A stretch of 5,046 bases of DNA. It comes from Anaerolineales bacterium (GTDB taxonomy: Bacteria > Chloroflexota > Anaerolineae > Anaerolineales > UBA11657). The stretch covers positions 1 through 5,046 of the forward strand of contig CANNEJ010000143.1 of assembly GCA_947503585.1 (NCBI GenBank), written 5' to 3'. This document shows, in pieces, positions 1 through 5,046 of the stretch. Each line of letters opens with the position of its first letter. Position 1 is the stretch's first letter. The notes beneath the pieces are model-generated. The model ran no database searches. It had not been told where the DNA came from and saw only the letters and a program-made list of their open reading frames with translations. The translations under genes were made by a program, and so were the position numbers.

Positions 1-765
1 TCACATTCCGGCAACACAGAAGAGACACTGGCTGCGTTTGAAGCGGCGCACGCGTGCGGTGCCAAGTTGATCGTCATCTCCACCGGCGGCCGGCTGGCGC
101 AGCGCGCCGCTCAAACCGGTTGCACCTTCTGGCCGTTTGAGTACGCCAGCCAGCCGCGGGCGGCACTGGGCTATGCGCTAATGCTGCCGCTTGGGCTGCT
201 GGCGCGCCTCGGATTCATACCCGACCCCGCCGCACTGGTAAAAGAAGCACTGGCGGTGCTGCTCGCACAGCAGCCGGCGCTGCGCCGCGAGTCGCCGGCA
301 GTTGCCAACCCCGCCAAGCGCCTTGCCGGGCAAATGGTTGACCGCACGGTGCTGCTGTTTGCCGCAGAGCCGCTGACGGCGGTGGCACGGCGCTGGCGCG
401 GCCAGATTGCCGAGAACGCCAAGGCCTGGGCGCAGACTGACGAGCTGCCGGAAATGAACCACAACGCCATCGCCGGCATCGAGCGCCCGGAGGCGCTCAT
501 CACGCGCAGCTTTGTGCTGTTTCTAAACTCTGGCTTGTACCACCCGCGCAACGCCGCCCGCATGCAGTGGACACGCGCGCACTTTATGCAGAACGGCTAC
601 AACTGCGATGCGGTGGCGGCCGCCGGCAGCGGGCGCCTGGCGCAGATGCTCTCCGTGCTGCACTATGGCGACTACGTAAGTTACTATCTGGCGATTGCAA
701 ATGGAGTTGACCCCACGCCGATTGATTTGCTTTTGCGCCTGAAGGCGCACATGGCAAAGATTTAA
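1..765 (+). CDS. Bifunctional phosphoglucose/phosphomannose isomerase family protein (5' end outside window)
   Basis: The first base is already in frame and 254 C-terminal residues are present. The visible protein opens with SHSGNTEETL, the sugar-phosphate-binding loop of SIS domains, so roughly the first 80-90 residues are missing if the family length of about 340 holds. Around residues 150-161 it has ELPEMNHNAIAGIE, and near the C-terminus (residues 224-240) GDYVSYYLAIANGVDPTP followed by a lysine in RLK. Both match the C-terminal domain of the PGI/PMI family known from archaea and some bacteria, not classical long PGI. Family members interconvert glucose-6-P or mannose-6-P with fructose-6-P in the cytoplasm, for glycolysis, gluconeogenesis and GDP-mannose supply. 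Dual specificity is a family property and is not proven by this fragment. The TAA stop lies 27 bases before the next gene on the same strand and in the same frame, which suggests an operon. Confidence 0.9.
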   Translation, partial: SHSGNTEETLAAFEAAHACGAKLIVISTGGRLAQRAAQTGCTFWPFEYASQPRAALGYALMLPLGLLARLGFIPDPAALVKEALAVLLAQQPALRRESPAVANPAKRLAGQMVDRTVLLFAAEPLTAVARRWRGQIAENAKAWAQTDELPEMNHNAIAGIERPEALITRSFVLFLNSGLYHPRNAARMQWTRAHFMQNGYNCDAVAAAGSGRLAQMLSVLHYGDYVSYYLAIANGVDPTPIDLLLRLKAHMAKI

Positions 766-777
766 CCCGCGGGCCGC

Positions 778-781
778 AGGG
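778..781 (+). promoter_or_regulatory. Weak ribosome binding site candidate for the PEP-synthase-like gene
   Basis: AGGG is the only purine-rich stretch in the 27-base gap before the ATG at 793. Its 11-base spacing is longer than ideal. The match is short, so translation may depend on coupling to the upstream isomerase gene. The gap shows no promoter or terminator. Confidence 0.3.
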
Positions 782-792
782 CACCAACCGCC

Positions 793-3123
793 ATGTCTTT
801 CGAAGCCGCCAACCTGCCCAAGATCTTCTCGCTGTATTTGAAGATCCGGCAGTATCCGATGCTGGCGCGCATCATCCGCGAGCGCATGCGCGGTGAGCTG
901 CAGCAGCGCGGTATTGTGAGCGCTGCAACCCTCGAGAAGGAAGTACGCGAGCGCGCCATTGCATCGCAGCGCCTCGAGGGCATTCGGGATCCCGAGGCCG
1001 AGGAGCTGCCGGATGTGTGGGAGGAGCGCAAAGAACACGTGCGCGACCAAATCACGGACTTCTACTTTGCCTACAACCTGCAGGATGAGTTGTTTGATGA
1101 GATTGTGGCCGGGCTGATTCAGGAGCGCACGGGGCAGGCACCCAAGGTGAGCTTTTCCTACACGCCCGAGGCTGCGCCGATTGACGTGCTCTTCCGCGAC
1201 GGCGAGCAAATTGAAAAAATGCCGCCTGATCAGCAGCAGCGCGTGGCGCACCATCTCGAAGAAATTATTGTTGTCATCATCAAGGCCATCATCAGTGACC
1301 GGCTGGATTTTGTGGGCGTAGCCAAGCAGTGGCTCACCATTGAGGATTTGCAGGGCATTCGCAAGCGGCGCTTTGGGCGCGGCAAGATTGGCGGCAAGGC
1401 GGCCGGCATGCTGCTGGCCTGGAAGATTCTGCAGGCCGAGCCCGCCATTGGCAGCAATGTCTCCATCCCGGTTTCGTATTTTGTTGGCACGGATGTTTTT
1501 CACGACTTCAAGCGCAGCAACGGCTTGATGTATGTAACCAACCAGAAGTACAAAACCCTCTCGCAAATTCGCGAAGAGTATCCGGCCATCCAACAGGGCT
1601 TTGCGGCCGGGCAAATGCCGGAGCATGTGCGCGATGAATTGCGCGTTCTGCTGGACGATATCGGGCGCACGCCGCTGGTGGTGCGCTCCTCCAGTTTGTT
1701 GGAAGACTCAGCCGGCACTGCATTTGCCGGCAAATACGACAGCTTTTTCTGCCCCAATCAGGCCGGCACCGAGGAAAACCTGGAGCGCCTGACGTGGAGC
1801 ATCTCGCAGGTGTACGCCAGCGTGTACAGCCCCGACGCGCTGATTTACCGGCAGCGCATGGGTCTGGTGGACTACGACGAGCGCATGGCAATTTTGCTGC
1901 AGGTGGTGGAAGGCGAGCGCCACGGCGACTATTTCTATCCACCGCTGGCCGGCGTGGCGTTCGGGCGCAACCCGTTCCGCTGGACGCAGCGCATTCGGCG
2001 CGAAGACGGCCTGGCGCGGCTGGTGTTCGGGCTGGGCACGCGCGCAGTGGAACGCACGGATGATTACACTCGCCTCGTGGCGCTCAGCCACCCACTGCTG
2101 CGCCCGGAAGCGGATGCAGGCGCCATCCGGCATTACTCACAGCATCAAGTGGACCTGCTTAACCTGGCCACGAACGCACTGGAGACTCACCCGCTGGCAG
2201 CGGTACTGCGCGGCGACCTGCCGTGGGTCCGGCAGCTGGTTTCCGAAGAGAAGGATGGCTACCTGCAGCCGCTCTTCATGAACAGCCCGACCATCAGCCC
2301 CGCAAGCCTTGTGCTGACGTTTGATCCTCTTCTCAAAAATACGCAGCTGGTGCCGCGCCTCAAGCAGGTGCTGCGCAGCCTGGCAAACGAATATGGGCGC
2401 CCGGTGGATGTGGAGTTCACCGCGCGCATCGGCGGGGCGCGTGGCAATGCAGAGGTGGAGATTTGCCTGGTGCAATGCCGGCCGCAGAGTGTGCGCAGCG
2501 AAGAACAGGGCGGCACCATCCCGCCGGACGTGCCCGCGCAAGACCGGCTGTTTGCCACGCGCGGCATGATGACCGGCGGCGAGGTAACGGGGATTACGCA
2601 TGCCGTGTTTGTGCCACTGGCCGAATACAATGCGCTGGGCGAGGCCACGCGCAAGCTGGCGCTTGCGCGCGTGGTGGGGCGCGTCAACCAGGCGCTTGAA
2701 GGCTGCCAGTTTGTGTTGATTGGCCCCAACCGCTGGGGCAGCAGCAATCCGGATCTGGGCGTGAAGGCCACCTACGCGGATGTTTACAATACGCGCATGC
2801 TGATAGAGATTGTGCGCAGCGTGCCCGGCGGGCGCACCAAACCCGAGGCTTCGCACGGCACGCACTTCTTTTTGGATCTGGTTGAAGCGCGGATTTTTCC
2901 GCTGGCAGTGTTTCCGGATGAGCCCGGTGGCTGGTTTGACGAGCAGCGCCTGCTGGCTGCCCCCAACCTGCTAGCCAGCCTCTGCCCGCAAGACGCCGAG
3001 TTTTCTGATTGCGTGCGTGTGATTGACCTGCAGGCGCTGGCCTACGGCCAAACGCTAACGGTAACGATGGACGCAGAAGATGAGCAGGCGCTTGGTTACT
3101 TTCGCACTGAACCCATGCACTAA
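793..3123 (+). CDS. PEP/pyruvate-binding (PEP synthase/PPDK ATP-grasp-like) protein lacking the phosphohistidine and PEP domains
   Basis: This is a 776-residue, probably soluble protein. Residues 1-190 are charged and helical with no recognised motif. The middle matches the nucleotide-binding domain of PEP synthase and pyruvate phosphate dikinase: KIGGKAAG (198-205), VVRSSSLLEDSAGTAFAGKYDSFF (from 296), AGVAFGRNPF (386-395), FGLGTRAVERTDDY (412-425) and the closing segment DVEF...CLVQCRPQS (539-566), equivalent to the QARP end of that domain. In place of a phosphohistidine swivel domain (GG-x-TSHA type) and a TIM barrel, there is a C-terminal domain with THAVFVPLAEY (602-612), GPNRWGSS (644-651) and SHGTHFFLDLVEARI (687-701). 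Similar architectures are, from memory, annotated only as PEP-synthase-like. ATP binding is likely, the reaction is unknown, and full PEP synthesis is improbable without the histidine. The ATG is the only start between the in-frame TAA at 763 and the conserved N-terminal helix. The 3' end overlaps the convergent gene by four bases. Confidence 0.88.
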   Translation: MSFEAANLPKIFSLYLKIRQYPMLARIIRERMRGELQQRGIVSAATLEKEVRERAIASQRLEGIRDPEAEELPDVWEERKEHVRDQITDFYFAYNLQDELFDEIVAGLIQERTGQAPKVSFSYTPEAAPIDVLFRDGEQIEKMPPDQQQRVAHHLEEIIVVIIKAIISDRLDFVGVAKQWLTIEDLQGIRKRRFGRGKIGGKAAGMLLAWKILQAEPAIGSNVSIPVSYFVGTDVFHDFKRSNGLMYVTNQKYKTLSQIREEYPAIQQGFAAGQMPEHVRDELRVLLDDIGRTPLVVRSSSLLEDSAGTAFAGKYDSFFCPNQAGTEENLERLTWSISQVYASVYSPDALIYRQRMGLVDYDERMAILLQVVEGERHGDYFYPPLAGVAFGRNPFRWTQRIRREDGLARLVFGLGTRAVERTDDYTRLVALSHPLLRPEADAGAIRHYSQHQVDLLNLATNALETHPLAAVLRGDLPWVRQLVSEEKDGYLQPLFMNSPTISPASLVLTFDPLLKNTQLVPRLKQVLRSLANEYGRPVDVEFTARIGGARGNAEVEICLVQCRPQSVRSEEQGGTIPPDVPAQDRLFATRGMMTGGEVTGITHAVFVPLAEYNALGEATRKLALARVVGRVNQALEGCQFVLIGPNRWGSSNPDLGVKATYADVYNTRMLIEIVRSVPGGRTKPEASHGTHFFLDLVEARIFPLAVFPDEPGGWFDEQRLLAAPNLLASLCPQDAEFSDCVRVIDLQALAYGQTLTVTMDAEDEQALGYFRTEPMH

Positions 3124-3563
3124 TTTGCGCGCGTAGCGGGCGCGCTGCCGGCGATGTCGCGCAGGCGCTGCAGCGCGCCGTGCCATGGCTCGCCCACGGT
3201 ATTGCGCAGCGGAAGCTTTACAGCCTGCAACCGCGCGCCAATCTTGAGCAGCTGTTCCGGCAGCAGCGCAGCATTGTTGTCCAGCAGTGCGCGCGTCAAG
3301 ACAGCGCTGTAGTGCCCCGCCCATTGCCACTCCAGCCGAAAGCGGTCCGCCTTCACCCAATAGTCGCGCTTCTCCCACGCTGCCACGCTCTCATTAATCG
3401 TTGCGTCAATTTCGCGCAAGCACAGCGCCACAAACGCCGCCATGTCGCGCGCCGCATCATCGGGCTGCGCCTTCGATGCCAACTCACGCAGCGTCAAGCC
3501 CACGGCCTTGCATAGTTGCGTGCGCAGTTTGCCGGCGGACTCGTGCTTGATGAGGCGGCTCAT
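3120..3563 (-). CDS. Uncharacterised 147-residue protein, translationally coupled to the DNA methyltransferase
   Basis: I do not recognise a named family. The 147-residue protein looks mostly helical and soluble, with no signal peptide or membrane segment. Features include a basic N-terminus (MSRLIKHESAGKLRTQL), an acidic helix at 34-56 (PDDAARDMAAFVALCLREID), a charged aromatic block EKRDYWVKADRFRLEWQWA (64-82) that looks like a conserved core, and KIGARLQAVKLPLRNTVGEPWHGALQRL (107-134). The start is set by the ATG at 3563, which overlaps the methyltransferase TGA as ATGA, and by AGGA six bases upstream. The longer open frame up to 3857 is the methyltransferase read out of frame. Tight coupling suggests co-expression and perhaps an accessory role such as stability, DNA handling or regulation; that is inference. 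No nuclease motif (PD-ExK, HNH, GIY-YIG) is visible, so it is not a recognisable restriction enzyme. Its TAG overlaps the stop of the convergent gene. Confidence 0.8.
   Translation of the reverse strand: MSRLIKHESAGKLRTQLCKAVGLTLRELASKAQPDDAARDMAAFVALCLREIDATINESVAAWEKRDYWVKADRFRLEWQWAGHYSAVLTRALLDNNAALLPEQLLKIGARLQAVKLPLRNTVGEPWHGALQRLRDIAGSAPATRAN
3127..3145. other. GC-only inverted repeat at the convergent gene ends
   Basis: GCGCGC (3127-3132) and GCGCGC (3140-3145) can form a six-pair stem with a seven-base loop, just past the stop of the PEP-synthase-like gene and inside the last codons of the opposing 147-residue gene. Since the two genes overlap at their stops, any terminator serving both would have to lie about here. 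No T-tract follows on either strand, so it is not a standard intrinsic terminator. Such GC repeats are also common by chance in this DNA. Confidence 0.2.
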
Positions 3564-4450
3564 GCCAGGTCCTGCGCTGCTTTGGCGCACCAGCTGCTGG
3601 CGCGTGAAAATGTGACCGCTTGATTTGCAAAGCGTTTGCGCATCACACGCAAAGCCTGCGGGTTGCTGTCCACCAAAAGAAAGCTGCGGCCGAGCTCGAG
3701 AGCGGCTGCCCCCGTGGTGCCGCTGCCCGCAAAAAAATCCAGCACCAAATCTCCGGGGCGCGATGACGCCTGCAGAATGCGCCGCAAAACCCCCAGCGGT
3801 TTCTGCGTTGGATAGCCGGTTTTCTCCTTGCCGGTTGGGCTCACAATCGTATGCCACCAGGTATCGGTGGGCAGCTTGCCGCGCGCAGCTTTTTCCGGGC
3901 CCACCAGCGCCGGCGCCATATACGCAATGCGCGCCACGGCTGCCGTATCGAAGTGGTAGCGCCTGGCGTCCTTCACGTACATCAGAATGTTGTCGTGCTT
4001 GGCCGGCCAGCGCCGGGTTGCGCGCGCGCCGTAGTCATACGCCCAGATGATTTCATTAAGGAAGTTGCTGCGCCCGAATATTTGGTCCAGCAGCACCTTG
4101 CAATAGTGCACCTCGCGGTAGTCGATATGGAAGTAGAGCGATCCTGCCGGCGCCAACACGCGGTGCGCCTCGCGCAGCCGCGGTTCCAGAAACGCAAGGT
4201 AGTCGTCAAAGGCATCGCCAAAAGCCTGTGAGCCTACGCGCAAAGTTTCATAGCGCTGGCCTTGGAAGCCCGTGCGGTCACCGTTGGCGCTGCGCCGGGT
4301 GCGCAGCTGTGTGCGCTGCTGCAGCTTGCCGGTGTTAAATGGCGGATCGATGTAGATCAGCGGCACGCAAGCAGACGGCAGTTTCTGTAGAACTTGCAGG
4401 TTGTCACCCTGCAGCACAGTGTTGGAGGTTAGAAGTTGAGTGCTGGGCAT
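3560..4450 (-). CDS. Site-specific DNA methyltransferase, N6_N4_Mtase (beta-class) family
   Basis: This 296-residue enzyme would transfer a methyl group from S-adenosylmethionine to the exocyclic amino group of adenine (N6) or cytosine (N4) in DNA. GDNLQVLQKLP (15-25) leads into catalytic motif IV, DPPFNTG (35-41). Then come GSLYFHIDYREVHY (103-116), LNEIIWAYDYGARATRRWPAKHDNILMYVKD (from 131), TGYPTQKPLGVLRRIL (211-226) and the AdoMet-binding motif I, VLDFFAGSGTTGAA (236-249), with LLVDSNPQ (258-265) after it. Catalytic motif before AdoMet motif is the beta-class order. DPPF favours adenine over cytosine but does not decide it. The variable stretch between about 140 and 210 is the likely target-recognition region; the target site cannot be read from sequence. 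The ATG is firm because an in-frame TAG lies nine bases upstream (4457-4459) and motif material begins at residue 15. No restriction enzyme is adjacent, so it looks solitary. It overlaps the next gene by ATGA. Confidence 0.93.
   Translation of the reverse strand: MPSTQLLTSNTVLQGDNLQVLQKLPSACVPLIYIDPPFNTGKLQQRTQLRTRRSANGDRTGFQGQRYETLRVGSQAFGDAFDDYLAFLEPRLREAHRVLAPAGSLYFHIDYREVHYCKVLLDQIFGRSNFLNEIIWAYDYGARATRRWPAKHDNILMYVKDARRYHFDTAAVARIAYMAPALVGPEKAARGKLPTDTWWHTIVSPTGKEKTGYPTQKPLGVLRRILQASSRPGDLVLDFFAGSGTTGAAALELGRSFLLVDSNPQALRVMRKRFANQAVTFSRASSWCAKAAQDLA
3570..3573 (-). promoter_or_regulatory. Shine-Dalgarno of the 147-residue gene, inside the methyltransferase 3' end
   Basis: Read on the minus strand this is AGGA, six bases before the ATG at 3563. 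Together with the ATGA overlap it fixes the start and supports translational coupling or reinitiation by ribosomes finishing the methyltransferase. Confidence 0.55.
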
Positions 4451-4462
4451 AAAACGCTAAGC

Positions 4463-4468
4463 AGTATA
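4463..4468 (-). promoter_or_regulatory. Candidate -10 element of a near-leaderless methyltransferase promoter
   Basis: The minus strand reads TATACT, five of six matches to TATAAT, with 12 bases between it and the methyltransferase ATG. Transcription starting about seven bases after the hexamer would leave a leader of only about five bases. The bases before the ATG (GCTTAGCGTTTT) hold no Shine-Dalgarno. No good -35 hexamer or TG extension is found at 16-18 bases upstream, which limits confidence. Confidence 0.4.
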
Positions 4469-4497
4469 GCGCGCTAGCTTGGACTAATGCGGTTCAC

Positions 4498-4530
4498 GTT
4501 GGCAACCAACCCGCCGGAAGAGTCGGGCGG
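4498..4530. repeat. Two small adjacent inverted repeats downstream of the glycosyltransferase gene
   Basis: GTTGG-CAA-CCAAC (4498-4510) is a five-pair stem with a three-base loop. CCGCC (4511-4515) and GGCGG (4526-4530) form a second five-pair stem with a ten-base loop. They start directly after the glycosyltransferase stop when read on the minus strand and could slow or end its transcript. No T-run follows, so an intrinsic terminator is not supported. The rest of the 4451-4531 gap holds only the -10 candidate. Confidence 0.25.
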
Positions 4531-4531
4531 A

Positions 4532-5046
4532 TTACATGCACAGTCTATAAACACGCGCGGTTTCGGCTGCGGTGCGCTGCCAGCTAAAACCAGCTGCCTG
4601 CTTCAGGCCGCGCGTGCGCAAATCATCCGCAAGGCTGGTATCGACCACCAATGAAATTATGGCGGCGCCAAGTTGGCGGGCATCGTGCGGGTCGGCCACC
4701 AGATATGCAGCATCCCCCACCACTTCGCCCAGCGAGCTGCTGTTGCTGGTAATTACGGGCACGCCGCACGCCATCGCTTCCAGCGGCGGCAGGCCAAAGC
4801 CCTCGTACAGCGACGGGTAAATGAGGCAGGTGGCGCCGCGGTAGATGGCGGGTTTGTCCTGCTCAGTCACCGCCCCGATGAAGCGCACACTTTCTGCCAC
4901 GCCCAACGCCTGTGCATCTTGCGGGAGCGTGGAGTGCGCGGGCAGCGCGCCCGCAATCACCAGCGGGTATTGGTCACCCACCGGGCCGTGTGCCCAGGTC
5001 CACGCAGAAATCAGCGCGCCTACATTCTTGCGCGGTTGAAATCCGC
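4532..5046 (-). CDS. GT4-family glycosyltransferase (group 1), N-terminal part outside window
   Basis: The open frame runs off the right edge, leaving 170 C-terminal residues. The visible part begins GFQPRKNVGALISAW, the nucleotide-sugar phosphate-binding RKN segment that opens the second Rossmann domain of GT-B enzymes. It continues with YPLVIAG, VRFIGAVTEQDKPAIYRGA, then YPSLYEGFGLPPLEAMACGVPVITS, which carries the EX7E pair (visible residues 81 and 89) that binds the sugar-nucleotide donor. SLGEVVGDAA and a late FSWQRTA follow; these are typical of GT4 enzymes of about 370 residues, so about 200 residues are missing. Such enzymes add a sugar, often mannose or glucose, to lipid carriers or cell-surface polysaccharides at the inner membrane face. 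The exact donor and acceptor cannot be told. A GTG at 4981 is not the start, since conserved sequence continues upstream. It shares strand with the methyltransferase but is 80 bases away, with no functional link apparent. Confidence 0.92.
   Translation of the reverse strand, partial: GFQPRKNVGALISAWTWAHGPVGDQYPLVIAGALPAHSTLPQDAQALGVAESVRFIGAVTEQDKPAIYRGATCLIYPSLYEGFGLPPLEAMACGVPVITSNSSSLGEVVGDAAYLVADPHDARQLGAAIISLVVDTSLADDLRTRGLKQAAGFSWQRTAAETARVYRLCM

Noticed and set aside
766..773. Palindrome CCCGCGGG just after the isomerase stop.
   Set aside because: Eight bases with no loop and no T-tract; likely chance in GC-rich DNA, not a terminator or operator I can support.
523..1626. Long minus-strand open frame of 367 codons opposite the isomerase end and the start of the PEP-synthase-like gene.
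   Set aside because: It lies antisense to two genes with clear family motifs, shows no domain motif itself and is rich in Ala, Arg, Leu and His, as expected of a GC-driven shadow frame.
1708..2865. Minus-strand open frames of 141 codons (1708-2133) and 242 codons (2137-2865).
   Set aside because: Both are antisense to the conserved ATP-binding and C-terminal domains of the 776-residue protein, with shadow-like composition and no motif.
3165..3176. Perfect palindrome GCGCTGCAGCGC.
   Set aside because: It lies in coding sequence of the 147-residue gene, has no loop or T-tract, and GCGC-type repeats recur throughout the window.
3564..3857. 98-codon N-terminal extension of the 147-residue gene.
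   Set aside because: It overlaps the methyltransferase AdoMet-binding coding region out of frame, while ATG at 3563 has the ATGA overlap and a Shine-Dalgarno.
3625..4231. Plus-strand open frames opposite the DNA methyltransferase.
   Set aside because: The minus-strand methyltransferase carries all the catalytic motifs; the plus frames are Cys/Arg/Pro-rich shadows.
3120..4450. A complete restriction-modification system.
   Set aside because: No restriction nuclease motif is seen in the partner or neighbouring genes; both flanks are metabolic or cell-surface genes.
4979..4981. GTG as start of a short 149-residue glycosyltransferase.
   Set aside because: The frame stays open to the window edge and encodes the conserved GFQPRKN segment upstream, so the gene is longer and cut by the window.

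Overview
The window is GC-rich (roughly 60% by eye), densely coded bacterial DNA with five protein genes, two of them cut by the window ends. No RNA gene, insertion sequence, CRISPR array or phage gene was seen. The gene types suggest an environmental bacterium, possibly Chloroflexota (Anaerolineae-like). They are an archaeal-type bifunctional phosphoglucose/phosphomannose isomerase, a large PEP-synthase-like protein without its catalytic half, and a solitary beta-class DNA methyltransferase. The taxonomic guess rests on memory of family distribution, not on a marker gene, and is moderate to weak.

Plus strand, 1-3123: the C-terminal three quarters of a PGI/PMI-family sugar-phosphate isomerase is followed after 27 bases by a 776-residue protein. 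That protein has a PEP-synthase/pyruvate-phosphate-dikinase-type ATP-binding domain and a distinct C-terminal domain with GPNRWGSS and HGTHFF motifs. The two genes share strand and reading frame and are probably co-transcribed. Both point to central carbohydrate metabolism, but the second lacks a recognisable phosphohistidine domain and PEP-binding barrel, so it is probably not a standard PEP synthase.

Minus strand, 5046-3120 (reading right to left): the C-terminal part of a GT4 glycosyltransferase comes first, then an 80-base gap, then a 296-residue DNA methyltransferase. A 147-residue protein of unknown function follows and overlaps the methyltransferase by ATGA. The methyltransferase has no visible ribosome binding site. 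It has a good -10 hexamer (TATACT) ending 12 bases before its ATG, so it may start a new near-leaderless transcript. The small gene has a good Shine-Dalgarno inside the methyltransferase 3' end. Its stop codon overlaps the stop of the PEP-synthase-like gene on the other strand, so the two transcription units meet tail to tail with no intergenic space.

The least explained items are the methyltransferase plus 147-residue partner, which has no restriction enzyme in view, and the PEP-synthase-like protein without its phosphotransfer half. Neither is shown here to be a new system.
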